A DNA stretch of 64,000 nucleotides from Bdellovibrio bacteriovorus (GCF_002208115.1 NZ_CP020946.1:1488001-1552000); one strand, 5' to 3'; positions 51,301 to 60,929 are shown, counted from the stretch's first letter. The notes: generated by a model from the letters alone, not told the origin. Made by a program: numbers and translations.

Positions 51301-52323
51301 ATGAAGTCTTCGATCAAGGCTTTGAGCCTGCTGATGGCTTTTGCAATGGTTTCCGGTTGTGGAAACGAATCCACAAAACTGATCCCCAAGGCTAAAATCA
51401 ACAAAGAGGAAGTCTCTGAAAAACCAGCGGACTTCGCCATCTTCAATCCGAAGGTGGATATTCTGTTCGTGATTGATAACTCGGCCAGTATGGACGATGC
51501 CCAAAGCAATTTGAGTCGAAATGCGGCGGCTTTTGCTGATGGTATTTCCAAGGTGTCCATCCTGGATTATCACATCGGTGTTTTGACGACAGATATGGCT
51601 TGCCGGTATTCGAACAAGCCAGATGCCTGCGGGAAACTTGTCGGGACTCCGTCATTTGTGCAAAACTCGACTCCGAATCTGGTTAGTATCTTGTCCAGTA
51701 AGATGATGGTGGGTTTGGACGGGGACGTCAGTGAGATGATGTTTTCTCCGGTGGTGGCGGCGTTAAGTCCGCCTTTGGATGTGGGGGTGAATGCCGGCTT
51801 CTATCGTCAGGATGCCTTCCTTGCTGTGATTTTCATCACGGATGCGAAAGAGCAATCGACACTGTCGCCGAAGGACTTCCAGCAGTTCCTGAACACCAAA
51901 AAAGGCGATCCTAACAAGGTTCTTGCCTATGGTGTTATCAACAAACTGGCAGAGGAGGATATCTGTCCTTCCAGCGAGTCGCTAGATGGCAAGCTTGAGG
52001 AGTTCTTGGGGTCTGTGGTTAATGGTGATAAAGCTCAGACTAATGTTCTAAGTCTTTGTGCTCCGGATTTTGGTGTGAAGCTGGCGGAATTTGCCCGTGA
52101 TATCGTTCGTCGCACGGCAGGTTCAGTGAAACTCAGTCGTACTCCGAATGAAAAAACCATCGTGGTGAAGTACGGAACGCAAGTGATTCCAAACAGTGTG
52201 ACGGAAGGTTGGGTTTACGAGCCTGCCACGCGTTCCATCCTGCTGGCTGAAGGTATCAAGTGGGACTATCAAGGGCCCGGCGTTGGCTTGACGATTGATT
52301 TCGAAGCTATCGACATTGAATAG
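51301..52323 (+). CDS. VWA-like lipoprotein closing the Agl/Glt-like operon
   Basis: 340 residues. Lipoprotein signal ending MVSGC (C20). A von Willebrand A-like domain begins at about residue 50 with an intact MIDAS start, D59-N-S61-A-S63 (VDILFVIDNSASM), and later FITDAKEQST. Such domains bind protein ligands through a metal. The C-terminal part is beta-rich. AAGGAG precedes the ATG. A surface-exposed adhesion or assembly subunit is a plausible inference. Tandem terminators follow. Confidence 0.8.
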   Translation: MKSSIKALSLLMAFAMVSGCGNESTKLIPKAKINKEEVSEKPADFAIFNPKVDILFVIDNSASMDDAQSNLSRNAAAFADGISKVSILDYHIGVLTTDMACRYSNKPDACGKLVGTPSFVQNSTPNLVSILSSKMMVGLDGDVSEMMFSPVVAALSPPLDVGVNAGFYRQDAFLAVIFITDAKEQSTLSPKDFQQFLNTKKGDPNKVLAYGVINKLAEEDICPSSESLDGKLEEFLGSVVNGDKAQTNVLSLCAPDFGVKLAEFARDIVRRTAGSVKLSRTPNEKTIVVKYGTQVIPNSVTEGWVYEPATRSILLAEGIKWDYQGPGVGLTIDFEAIDIE

Positions 52324-52343
52324 ACTTGCGTAAATTAAGTAAT

Positions 52344-52367
52344 AGACCCCACTTGCTGGGGTCTTTC
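52344..52367 (+). terminator. First terminator of the Agl/Glt-like operon
   Basis: A 7-bp perfect stem (agacccc / ggggtct) with a 7-nt loop is followed by a short T-rich tract, 21 bp after the stop. Confidence 0.8.
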
Positions 52368-52386
52368 TAAAATGCATGAACAAACT

Positions 52387-52418
52387 AAGACCAACAGCAA
52401 TGTTCGGTCTTTTTTTGT
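52387..52418 (+). terminator. Second terminator of the Agl/Glt-like operon
   Basis: The stem aagacc-aaca / tgtt-c-ggtctt has a one-base bulge and is followed by a run of seven or more T. Tandem terminators suggest that read-through of the operon must be stopped firmly. Confidence 0.75.
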
Positions 52419-52519
52419 TTTTGATGTATTAATTCTGATTTTAGACGGTTCGTGATGAGTGAATTCTGCGGTCCGCCATCGCTACGAGGACGGACTGCGT
52501 TGTGGTCAACGTGTGATTA

Positions 52520-53812
52520 TCAGTAAATGACTTTTTCAATGGCGGAAAGAACTCTTTGCGTGGAGTTTCGGTTCTTGCCGATTTCGGATCTGATTTCCTC
52601 TTTGATGTGCGGGATCTGTTCCTGTTGTTTTTTCATTCTTTGTAGCAACACTGCGATGTCCGCCGAGGAATGAACCACCTGCACAATCATGCCGGATGAA
52701 TAATTCTTTTTCTGATAGAATAAAGCTTCGCGGTTGTTGCGATGGTGGGGCCCCACCATGACTGGCAATCCGGCGGCCAGAGCTTCCATCACACTGTGTA
52801 CTTGTTTCTTGAAGGATCCGCCGATAAAGGCGATGTCGGCCCAAGTGTAAAGTTCAGCCAGAATGCCGACTTGATCCACCAGCAGAATACTTCCTGCCGG
52901 CCATTCCTCAGTTTGAGAGTAACGAACATAAGAAAGTCCCAAAGCCTTCATCTGGTTTTCCAGATGTTCCAGGTGGGCGGGTGTGGTTTCATGCGGCGCT
53001 AAAATCACGCGCATGTAAATGCCCTTCATCTTTTCCAAGGCTGGCAAAAGGACAAGTTCGTCTTCGCCCCAGGTGGAACCGGCGATAAAAACGAAATCTT
53101 CAGGACTTGGAATCAGTTGGTTCTTGAGCGCCTTTGGGTTTTCCAAACGGTGAAAGACTTGATCAAAACGGGTGTCACCGCTGACCAGCATTGGGACTTT
53201 CAGCCCCAGTGTATCCAGATTCTGAATGTCTTCCGCCGACACACAGTGAATCTCTGAAAGATGATTCAAAGAATAACGGGTCAGATGGCGGGTGATGCCT
53301 TTAAGACGGGAAGAATTATCTGCAAAGGTGGCTGAAAAGAGCGCTGAAGGAATGCCCATTTTGCGAGTCACTGACACCAGCACGGGCCACACATCCGTGC
53401 GCGAGAAAAGCAAAACCCGCGGGTTCCAGCGTTTGATAAAATTCTGCATCTGGAAATCCAGATCCCAGGGAAGCGCACACCACACATCCACGTCATGCAG
53501 GCTTTCCAGAATCTTTTTTGCTGACGGGGAAGAATACGTCACCAGCACCGGGATGTTCGGATGCTGTTTTTTCAGTTCACGGATCACCGGGCGGGCGTAT
53601 TCAATTTCGCCACTGGCCGCGTGAATCCAGAACGGGCGTGCCTGGGCAATATCAGCTTCGCTGCCGGCCTTTTTGATCTTGTAAAAGCCTTTGTTTTTGT
53701 CCTCGATCATCTCGCGCAATTTGCCTTGCAGGAACGGGCGCAAAAGCTGCAAAAGCAAATAGGCCAAAGGGACTATGGCGAGTTTATAGAAATAGAAAAT
53801 CAAAGCGCTCAT
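52520..53812 (-). CDS. waaA: 3-deoxy-D-manno-octulosonic acid (Kdo) transferase
   Basis: 430 residues from ATG 53812, chosen because it forms an ATGA overlap with the previous gene and opens with the membrane anchor SALIFYFYKLAIVPLAYLLL. The enzyme adds Kdo to lipid A at the inner membrane. The N-terminal catalytic region reads PFWIHAASGEIEYARPVI; the Glu of the family's SVGE motif is present, but the motif is one residue shorter (SGE). Later blocks include FSRTDVWPVL, CVSAEDIQN, GSTWGEDELVLLPAL and FIGGSFKKQVHSVMEALAAG. It is coupled to a heptosyltransferase-family gene, as in LPS core loci. Confidence 0.87.
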   Translation of the reverse strand: MSALIFYFYKLAIVPLAYLLLQLLRPFLQGKLREMIEDKNKGFYKIKKAGSEADIAQARPFWIHAASGEIEYARPVIRELKKQHPNIPVLVTYSSPSAKKILESLHDVDVWCALPWDLDFQMQNFIKRWNPRVLLFSRTDVWPVLVSVTRKMGIPSALFSATFADNSSRLKGITRHLTRYSLNHLSEIHCVSAEDIQNLDTLGLKVPMLVSGDTRFDQVFHRLENPKALKNQLIPSPEDFVFIAGSTWGEDELVLLPALEKMKGIYMRVILAPHETTPAHLEHLENQMKALGLSYVRYSQTEEWPAGSILLVDQVGILAELYTWADIAFIGGSFKKQVHSVMEALAAGLPVMVGPHHRNNREALFYQKKNYSSGMIVQVVHSSADIAVLLQRMKKQQEQIPHIKEEIRSEIGKNRNSTQRVLSAIEKVIY

Positions 53813-54855
53813 GGATGATTCCGTTGCAGCAGCTGTTTTAGTTCCATCGCCACTTGTTCGGGTGTGATGTCCACCAGACACTGGTGATATTTGAATTTAT
53901 TCACGCAAGGGCCCTGACCGTGTTTGCTGCACGGGCGGCACTTCAGTTCAATTTCAAGAATCTTCGTGGATGGGCGGGACGGGAATCCAAACGGAGCAGG
54001 TCCCATCAGGGCGATGGTTTTTTGTCCCAGTTGTTCGGCCACGTGCAAAAGCCCGGTGTCGTTGCTGATCAACGCCGTAGACAAGCCGACAACGCTGGAG
54101 CTGACTTGCAAAGAGCATTTGCCCGCCAGATTTAAAACTCTTTCCGGAGCTGCGGCCTTGATGTCCTCGATAAAGGAATCCTCAGGACCACCCAGCAGCA
54201 CAAAGCGCTGATCCGGGCACAGCAGAATCAACTGCTGCCAGTATTCCTTCGGCCAGCGTTTTAAAAAGAACGCCGCTGACGGAGCCAGTGCAACTGACCC
54301 GGCATAGTGACCCAGCACTTCGCGCGCTTTTTGATAGCTTTCTTCACTGGGGAAGATTTGCGGGGCGGCGGGGGCTTTACGGGAAATTCCCCAAGGCTGC
54401 AGTGGTTCCAGCAAGTCGCGCTGGCCATTAAAGGGCATTTCGAAAGTGTTGATGCGGAATTTGAACAGCAGCAAACGCTTCCAACGGCGGATCGAACGGC
54501 GGATGAACTTCGGCCCCATGCCCAGGATTCCCAGCGGACGCAAGATCCAGGAAATCACGCGGGAGCGCATGTTGTTGTGGGCGTCGTAAATGTGCGTGAA
54601 GCCTTCCTTGCGCATTTGCAGGCACAGTTTGATCAGACCGTTGAGACCGGCTTTGCGATCAAACTCCCAGATGCGATGGATGTTGGGATGGTTCTTCAGT
54701 AAAGGGGCCATGTCCTTGCGGGTGATCCAGTGGATCTCTGCATTGGGATAGGTTTCTTTGATAGCCGAAGGAACGCTCAAAGTCTGAACGACATCTCCAA
54801 AGCTGGAAAAGCGAATAATTAAAAATTTAGCACTATTAGGGTCCCGTACCAACAT
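53809..54855 (-). CDS. Glycosyltransferase family 9 (heptosyltransferase-like)
   Basis: 348 residues. Family 9 blocks: FLIIRFSSFGDVVQTL at the N-terminus, then VALAPSAAFFLKRWPKEYW, FVLLGGPEDSF and the donor site STALISNDTGLLHVAEQLGQ. These enzymes add heptose to the LPS inner core. A C-terminal Cys cluster (CRPCSKHGQGPCVNKFKYHQC) is also seen in ADP-heptose:LPS heptosyltransferases. The linkage and acceptor position (WaaC or WaaF type) cannot be told. Coupled to waaA by ATGA. Confidence 0.82.
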   Translation of the reverse strand: MLVRDPNSAKFLIIRFSSFGDVVQTLSVPSAIKETYPNAEIHWITRKDMAPLLKNHPNIHRIWEFDRKAGLNGLIKLCLQMRKEGFTHIYDAHNNMRSRVISWILRPLGILGMGPKFIRRSIRRWKRLLLFKFRINTFEMPFNGQRDLLEPLQPWGISRKAPAAPQIFPSEESYQKAREVLGHYAGSVALAPSAAFFLKRWPKEYWQQLILLCPDQRFVLLGGPEDSFIEDIKAAAPERVLNLAGKCSLQVSSSVVGLSTALISNDTGLLHVAEQLGQKTIALMGPAPFGFPSRPSTKILEIELKCRPCSKHGQGPCVNKFKYHQCLVDITPEQVAMELKQLLQRNHP

Positions 54856-54975
54856 GGGACTAATCTATCAAAGGCGCCGAAAAAGGTCACTTGTTTAAAA
54901 GGTGGAAAGGGTAATCGCCTATAGGCGATCTGGCCGGGCATGGGCATTGAAGTAAAGCTCATTGATGGGAGGCCC

Positions 54976-56343
54976 ATGGCTTTCAAACAAGTCCCCGTTT
55001 TGGGGGCCCTTAACACATCTCTGATCGGGTTCATGCTGCTGGTTTTGACCCCGTTTTTTGCGTCTGCGCAGGTGCAGACGGAGATGCGTTTATTCTCGGA
55101 TTCTTTCATCAGCCCGACCTTTGAGGCCGCGGAAAAGACCAATTATCAGTTTGTCGGAGCCCAGTTAAAAAGCGAAACCTTCAGCGAGGCGCCATTTAAG
55201 ATGGACGTTTCCGGTGGTGTGGCCATTGGGGCTCCGTTGCTAAATTACCTCAATATTTCCGAGTTCTATCTGGAAACGCGCCTGAGTGAAACTGAGAATT
55301 TCTATATGGGGCGCAAAAAAATGCTGTGGAATGAACTGGACGCCCGCTGGGATCTGGGTGTGTGGGAGCCCTTGTTCAAGTGGAATCCCCTGAACGCCGA
55401 AAGCCAGGGGTTGACCGGGATTTTCTGGCAGGTTGACAAGCCTTATTACACGCTTTTGTTATTTGCTTCACCGATCTATATTCCGGATCAGGGGCCGAGC
55501 TTCGATATCGAAAACGGCAGCTTCGTGAAAGGCAACCCTTGGTTCCGCCGTCCGCCAGAAAGCATCCGTATCTGGGAAGAGGCCACGGCCATCGATTATA
55601 CTTTCGAAAAGCCGTCAGAGACGGAAGTGGTTTTGCAAAACTCCTTTGGTATGAAGCTGGCCTTTGGTGACCCGCAAGGGTTGCGCGGGCAACTGGCCTA
55701 TACCTACAAACCATCCAATCAATTGGCTATCGGTTATGAAGGCAATTTGAACGTCGCCGAACTTAAAGGGGCGGTCAATCTGCAGCCGCAAGTCTTCTAT
55801 CACTCGTTGGTGGGTGGTGATATCAGCTATAAATCCGATCGTCTGCGCTTGGGCGTCAGTGGATTGTATGACAAGCCAAGCAAGGATGAGATCTTTGAAG
55901 AAAAATGGACCCATCCGACATTTGAAGATGCCGTTTTGGTCAGCCCGTTTATTGAGTGGACTAACTCCTATTTCGGCGTGGCCTTGCAGCACTTGGAAAT
56001 CTATGGCGGCAAAGTCACTGAAGAGGGCGAACTTGCCAATGAAAACCGCGCGCCTTTGATGACCCGTTACCCGTATCAGCAGGCAACCCAGTTGTCGTTG
56101 ATGGGGAACTTCAGCTTCAAGCGCACGAAAAAACTGATCACCAAAGTCAGTTATACACATTCGGAAAAAAACAAATTTGACCTGATCCGTGTCAGCGCCA
56201 GATTCCGTCTGTCGGGCCTGTGGTCCTTCATCGGAGAAATGCAGATGGTGAAAGCCGAACCGGCAAGCCAGGAAAATCAAAACGACATCGCCCAATTCGA
56301 GAACAACGACCGCCTGATGTTAGGAGCCGCCTATGTGTTTTAA
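54976..56343 (+). CDS. Outer-membrane barrel protein, unknown function
   Basis: 455 residues from ATG 54976, preceded by GGGAGG; a longer frame upstream lacks it. Signal peptide ending TPFFASA. Alternating aromatic strands over the rest (for example EFYLETRLSETENFYMGRKK, LAIGYEGNLNVAELKG, NDRLMLGAAYVF with a terminal Phe) indicate a large beta-barrel. The next gene starts inside its last codons (11-bp overlap), so it is paired with the EF-hand lipoprotein. Confidence 0.75.
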   Translation: MAFKQVPVLGALNTSLIGFMLLVLTPFFASAQVQTEMRLFSDSFISPTFEAAEKTNYQFVGAQLKSETFSEAPFKMDVSGGVAIGAPLLNYLNISEFYLETRLSETENFYMGRKKMLWNELDARWDLGVWEPLFKWNPLNAESQGLTGIFWQVDKPYYTLLLFASPIYIPDQGPSFDIENGSFVKGNPWFRRPPESIRIWEEATAIDYTFEKPSETEVVLQNSFGMKLAFGDPQGLRGQLAYTYKPSNQLAIGYEGNLNVAELKGAVNLQPQVFYHSLVGGDISYKSDRLRLGVSGLYDKPSKDEIFEEKWTHPTFEDAVLVSPFIEWTNSYFGVALQHLEIYGGKVTEEGELANENRAPLMTRYPYQQATQLSLMGNFSFKRTKKLITKVSYTHSEKNKFDLIRVSARFRLSGLWSFIGEMQMVKAEPASQENQNDIAQFENNDRLMLGAAYVF

Positions 56344-58666
56344 CGCTCCTAGCAAGGCTTTTATGGCGGTTTTGAAGAGGGCTGCATCTTTGATTTTGGT
56401 GTCGGCATTTGGTCTGTCTTCTGTGGGTTGCAGTGACTTCCTGAATGGGAAGAAGGCTGAACCGGAAGTGATTGAGTTTTCTGACACGCGCTTTGCGTGT
56501 CTTCAGGTGATTCCGCAGCATCTGGAAAAGTTCTCGGTCGGTGAGGCCAAGGAATCTGAAATCCGTCAGGGCTTTGACTGCATGACGGATGCCTTGAACT
56601 ACTTTAATAAAAAGACTTTCGGTTCTTTGGAAAATGCTTATACCGTCGAGGAAATGCGCCGGTTCTTTGGCAAGTACTTCCTGAAAAAGAACAATGTCAC
56701 TCCGGAATTCGCGGCCGAACTGATGAAAATCAAGCGCGCCCTTTTGGGTGGGTCCACCAGTCATATCACCAAAGACGAGATCGTGCGTCTGGTTGAGATC
56801 CTGGGGCTGCTGCGTGATGAGTCCATCGAGTTGTCACCGCATGTGAAATTGCTTTTGAATCAGAATCAGAATGACAAGACCGAGTGGGAGCAGATTTCTG
56901 CAGCCGTTGATCAGTTGCGCCGTTCATTGCAGCGTTTGCTTGAAAAAACACAGATTGCCAAATCTGATTACAGTTTTGAAGACGCCAAGAAAGCCTTGTC
57001 AGGATTCGCCGAGTTCATCCGGGGTGAAGAGCCCTTTGCGCCTTACCAGAAATACAGTCAGTGGGTTCCAATGGTGGAATCTGTCAAAGTCGTACTGATG
57101 GGCCGTCGCGCGCATTTTGCGGGCCTTTATCAGTGGAGTGAAAGTCTTGATACTTTGCTGGATCTGTATGAACTGGCTTTGAAATATCATTATGTCATTG
57201 GTGACTTTGAGTTCACCAATGCCGCCAAAGTCCGTCAGACCAGTCAGTTCCTTTCCCAAGGCCTGGGCTTGTTGTTGAACTCCCACCAGATGAAAACAGC
57301 GGGCCGCATTCCGGTTGAAGACATCGACAATCTGATCAATCAGATTCTGCCTTCTGCGACGGACATGATTCAGCCCAAATCCCTGATCAAGACTTATAAA
57401 GCCGTGCTGATGAAGATTCTGGATCCGGCGCGCGTGGCGGATTCCCGCAGTCTGCTGGGACTAGAAAAGAAGCACATCCTGAGCATCCAACGCGAACTGA
57501 ATATCTTCCGACTGCATCAGAGCTTTATCGACAACATCCCCATGGATGAATTGGGCGGAGGGGTCACACAAAAGCAGTTGATTGAGTACTACAACAAGTT
57601 CAACAAGACCTATGTGATTGAAAAGGGTCTTACTGACGACGCCTTTGAACAAAAGGCCCTGGAAAATGCCTGGGCTGACATCGGGGATCTGATCAAGAAT
57701 CCAACGATGGTGAACTTCAATGCCGATGGACGTTTGATTATTTCAGCCACCGCCAGCCAGACCAAACAGAGCTGGGCGGCGTTGACCAAGTTCAACTTGA
57801 TGCGTGTTCTTTCGCGCATGCTGATGCTGGGTTATGCCGACAATGTTGGCGGCCGCTTGAGTCAGTCCCAGATGAGTGAAAAGGGCCTGGTGTCCTGGTA
57901 TGAAGACTTCCAGGAACTGGGGCTGGATCTGAAAGCCTTTGACCCGCGTTCAGCGAATTCCGGTTCCCGCAGCTTCCTTGAGGCGAATTTCTTCACGTTC
58001 AGTGGGAACGGCAACGATGGCATGGATCAGAAAGAGACTTTCGAATTTGTGACGACGCTGTTCTCGGCCGGTCTCGGGACCTCCAATGCCGTGTCTGATC
58101 ACATGAAGCTGGCTCAGTGTGCGATTGAAGAAAGGGACGTCTTTGGCTTTAACTACTACAAAGAAGACTGTTTCCGCGAACAACTGCGCAAGCATATCGG
58201 TGTGTACTTTGGAAATATGCCTGGCATGGTGAATTACGTGCGCGGTTTAACTGCCGCCCAGTGGAAGCAGTTCTTTGACTATCTGCTGGCGGCTTCCGTG
58301 ACGCCGACCCAACGCGCAGGTTTGATTGAAACAGCCAACGTGCGCACGATGGTGACGATTCTTCATTATATTGAAACCATCATGGTCATTTACGACACAG
58401 ACCACAATCAAGGTCTGTCAGTGGATGAGGTGTATGCCTCTGCCCCAAGATTCATGTCCTTCTTCAAGAAGGTGAATCCGGGCACTTACGAGTTCCTGAT
58501 CAAGGAAGGTTTTGCGCATCTGGTGTTCTATGGTGAAATCCCGGGGGCGGGTGGTATAGCCAGCTTCCAGTTTAAAAAGCTTTGGGGCATTGACGATGCT
58601 CAGCGCATGGAAATCGCCCGTCTTTTCGGCACCCTCAAGGACCAATTGAACAAGGTGGAAAACTAG
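56333..58666 (+). CDS. EF-hand lipoprotein paralogous to the first gene of the window
   Basis: 777 residues from ATG 56333, which has TAGGAG 6 bp upstream; a second ATG ten codons on is an alternative. Lipoprotein signal ending LSSVGC, then SDFLNGKK. It shares the module order of the gene at 1-2880 but has one copy of the middle module (LLGGSTSHITKDEI, then YSQWVPMVESVKVVLMGRRA). A canonical EF-hand, DTDHNQGLSVDE, is at residues 688-699. Calcium binding at the cell surface is inferred. Coupled to the barrel before it, followed by another barrel. Confidence 0.83.
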   Translation: MCFNAPSKAFMAVLKRAASLILVSAFGLSSVGCSDFLNGKKAEPEVIEFSDTRFACLQVIPQHLEKFSVGEAKESEIRQGFDCMTDALNYFNKKTFGSLENAYTVEEMRRFFGKYFLKKNNVTPEFAAELMKIKRALLGGSTSHITKDEIVRLVEILGLLRDESIELSPHVKLLLNQNQNDKTEWEQISAAVDQLRRSLQRLLEKTQIAKSDYSFEDAKKALSGFAEFIRGEEPFAPYQKYSQWVPMVESVKVVLMGRRAHFAGLYQWSESLDTLLDLYELALKYHYVIGDFEFTNAAKVRQTSQFLSQGLGLLLNSHQMKTAGRIPVEDIDNLINQILPSATDMIQPKSLIKTYKAVLMKILDPARVADSRSLLGLEKKHILSIQRELNIFRLHQSFIDNIPMDELGGGVTQKQLIEYYNKFNKTYVIEKGLTDDAFEQKALENAWADIGDLIKNPTMVNFNADGRLIISATASQTKQSWAALTKFNLMRVLSRMLMLGYADNVGGRLSQSQMSEKGLVSWYEDFQELGLDLKAFDPRSANSGSRSFLEANFFTFSGNGNDGMDQKETFEFVTTLFSAGLGTSNAVSDHMKLAQCAIEERDVFGFNYYKEDCFREQLRKHIGVYFGNMPGMVNYVRGLTAAQWKQFFDYLLAASVTPTQRAGLIETANVRTMVTILHYIETIMVIYDTDHNQGLSVDEVYASAPRFMSFFKKVNPGTYEFLIKEGFAHLVFYGEIPGAGGIASFQFKKLWGIDDAQRMEIARLFGTLKDQLNKVEN

Positions 58667-58681
58667 GTTAGGCTCCGGAAC

Positions 58682-59746
58682 ATGCTGCGGCTTGTTCTGG
58701 TGCTGACAACCTGTTTTGTGTCCTTTATGGCACAGGCTTCATCCTCCATGGATGAAGAGGTTCCTATTATTTTGCGTGAGCCCGCCATGGAAATGCCAAA
58801 GCCCATGGCCGAAGCCCGAGGGCGCATTGATTCCTTTATCGACAACAAAACCTTGCGCGTGATCACGACTGCCAGTGACTGGTACATTGGTGAAATGGTC
58901 GCCATCGAGTCTCAGACCCCTTCCGTGGGCATTGTGGGCTTTGTCGAGGTGACCGGCATCGAGAACAAGCAAGACGGCACCTATGAGCTGATCTGCGAAC
59001 TTCAACGCCAGTCCCGTATGAACTTCATCCAGATCGGCGATCAGGTCATGCATTTGGATTTAAGCTCTGAAAACAATCGTTATAAGGGCACCACGGACCT
59101 GATCATCAAAAAGGGCACGAAAGAAACCTCGTCCAAGTACAAACCTTTGTTCACCCAAGGTATCGCGGTCGGTGAGACGGCCGAAACCCTGTGGGAGGAC
59201 GAGTTCCTGATAACCTGGTTCGGTCAGGTGAACTATGGCTGGAAAGAGTGGCTGACGGTTTCTTCCATCATCCCGGCGGACATTCTGGGGGCTTACAATG
59301 CGACGATCAAATCACGTCTTTACCAGTCCGCTTCCAATAACTTTGCCGGGGGTCTGAACTTTGCGCGCATTCCGAACGAAAATCGTTCCACTCTGAATTT
59401 AAATATCTACTGGGATTCAATTTCTTCTGAAAGTGTGGTTTCGCACACGCTTTTGTCCGTGGCTCTTTTCAGCTTTGAAGATGCCGCTAATACCACGGCC
59501 ATCAAGTCCCTGGGAACAAGCTCCTTCCAGACGGGTTATGAATTCATCCTCGACAACTGGGACCGCGTTTTGTTGGGTCCGTCGTACAACTTCGAATCCA
59601 AAGCCGTCGGGGGTTATCTCAGCTATGTCAAAATCTGGGATCAGTTCCATCTGAGCTTCTCGCTGAACTCCACTGACATCACTTCCCTAAAGTACGCCCC
59701 GGAAGACGGCTATTATCTGCTGTTTGATGCGTATTGGAGATTCTAA
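58682..59746 (+). CDS. Outer-membrane protein, unknown function
   Basis: 354 residues. Signal peptide MLRLVLVLTTCFVSFMAQA. A beta-rich region (residues about 45-125, GRIDSFIDNKTLRVITTASD, MVAIESQTPSVGIVGFVEV) precedes a barrel of strands ending in AYWRF, the C-terminal aromatic signal of outer-membrane proteins. It lies 15 bp after the EF-hand lipoprotein, so barrel, EF-hand lipoprotein and this gene are one surface unit. Confidence 0.72.
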   Translation: MLRLVLVLTTCFVSFMAQASSSMDEEVPIILREPAMEMPKPMAEARGRIDSFIDNKTLRVITTASDWYIGEMVAIESQTPSVGIVGFVEVTGIENKQDGTYELICELQRQSRMNFIQIGDQVMHLDLSSENNRYKGTTDLIIKKGTKETSSKYKPLFTQGIAVGETAETLWEDEFLITWFGQVNYGWKEWLTVSSIIPADILGAYNATIKSRLYQSASNNFAGGLNFARIPNENRSTLNLNIYWDSISSESVVSHTLLSVALFSFEDAANTTAIKSLGTSSFQTGYEFILDNWDRVLLGPSYNFESKAVGGYLSYVKIWDQFHLSFSLNSTDITSLKYAPEDGYYLLFDAYWRF

Positions 59747-59747
59747 A

Positions 59748-60929
59748 ATGAATCGATTCTTTGTTGCAACACCGCTTGATTTTGAAAAGTTGGCTTTGGC
59801 TGAAATGAAAGAGGTTTGGCCGTTCCTGTTGGGGAAGGATGCCAAGCCCCATACTTTGCCGTTTCCGGAAGTCACCGTGCTTGAGGGCGGTTTTGAATTC
59901 GAGACGGAATTGGTCATTGGTCTGCAGTTGAATTTCTTCCTGAAGACCGCCAATCGTGTGTTGCTGCGAATGACCTCGTTCAAAGCGAAGGATCTTCCCA
60001 AGTTCTATCAAAAGTTCAAAGCCCTGCCGTGGATTGATTTTCTGCCTCACGCCCATGTCGAGTGGGAAGTGGCGGCGCAAAAAAGCCGTCTGAACAACGA
60101 AAAACGCCTGCAGGAAAGTGCCGAAGCTGCCCTGACTGAAATTTTTAAAGGTGTCAAAGGCAAAGAAGCCTGCGCCAGCATCTACATCCGCATGGATGAT
60201 GATACCTGCACGATCAGTCTTGATTCCACAGGGGAACATCTGCACAAGCGCGGCTGGGCCACACTGAAAGGTGAAGCTCCTTTGCGAGAGACTTTGGCGG
60301 CCATCCTGTTAAAGGAAATCATTGGCAACACCAACCCAGCAGAAACGGCGCAAATCACGTTATTGGATCCGATGATGGGTTCAGGCACTTTCTTGTGTGA
60401 GGCACGTGCTCTGTGGGCCGGGCAGTTTGTGCGGGACTTTGCTTTCAAAAAATGGAAGCGCGCCCCGAAGCTTTTCCAGTCTTCCAGTTTTGCTCTGAAT
60501 TATAAGCTGCCTGCGGTTCATCCGTTTAAGGCCTATGTCGGCTTTGATATTGATGCCGCTATGATCCCGGCCGCGGAAGGAAACTTCAGCGAAGTCGAGC
60601 GTCAGTTGCAAGCTGTGCAAAAAGCGGCATTTGTGAAAGCACCTCACAAGTTCATCCAGGGCAATTCCCTGGAGATCAGCGAGGACGTGGGTACTTCGTG
60701 GCTGGTGGTAAATCCGCCCTACGGCGAGCGCCTTCCGGTGGCCGGAAGCGGGGGGCTGAAGACCCTGGTGAAGCTTCTCAGTGAGCGTCATAAGCCCTTG
60801 AAATTGGGCGTTCTGTACCCCGAAAAAGAGCGTCTTGGGACGGTGCCGGCGGGCTATAAACTGCTTAAAGAGGTTAAAATCAACAATGGCGGCTTGCGCT
60901 GCCTGTTCACAGTTTTGACACGTCTGTAA
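59748..60929 (+). CDS. THUMP-domain class I RNA methyltransferase (RlmL-like)
   Basis: 393 residues from ATG 59748 (GGAGA 7 bp upstream). An N-terminal THUMP-type RNA-binding region at about 60-160 is followed by a Rossmann methyltransferase with LLDPMMGSGTFLCEARALW (SAM site) and the catalytic VVNPPYGERLPV (N-P-P-Y). This is the plan of 23S rRNA m2G methyltransferase RlmL and its relatives. The exact target base is not provable. It begins one base after the stop of the barrel gene. Confidence 0.85.
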   Translation: MNRFFVATPLDFEKLALAEMKEVWPFLLGKDAKPHTLPFPEVTVLEGGFEFETELVIGLQLNFFLKTANRVLLRMTSFKAKDLPKFYQKFKALPWIDFLPHAHVEWEVAAQKSRLNNEKRLQESAEAALTEIFKGVKGKEACASIYIRMDDDTCTISLDSTGEHLHKRGWATLKGEAPLRETLAAILLKEIIGNTNPAETAQITLLDPMMGSGTFLCEARALWAGQFVRDFAFKKWKRAPKLFQSSSFALNYKLPAVHPFKAYVGFDIDAAMIPAAEGNFSEVERQLQAVQKAAFVKAPHKFIQGNSLEISEDVGTSWLVVNPPYGERLPVAGSGGLKTLVKLLSERHKPLKLGVLYPEKERLGTVPAGYKLLKEVKINNGGLRCLFTVLTRL

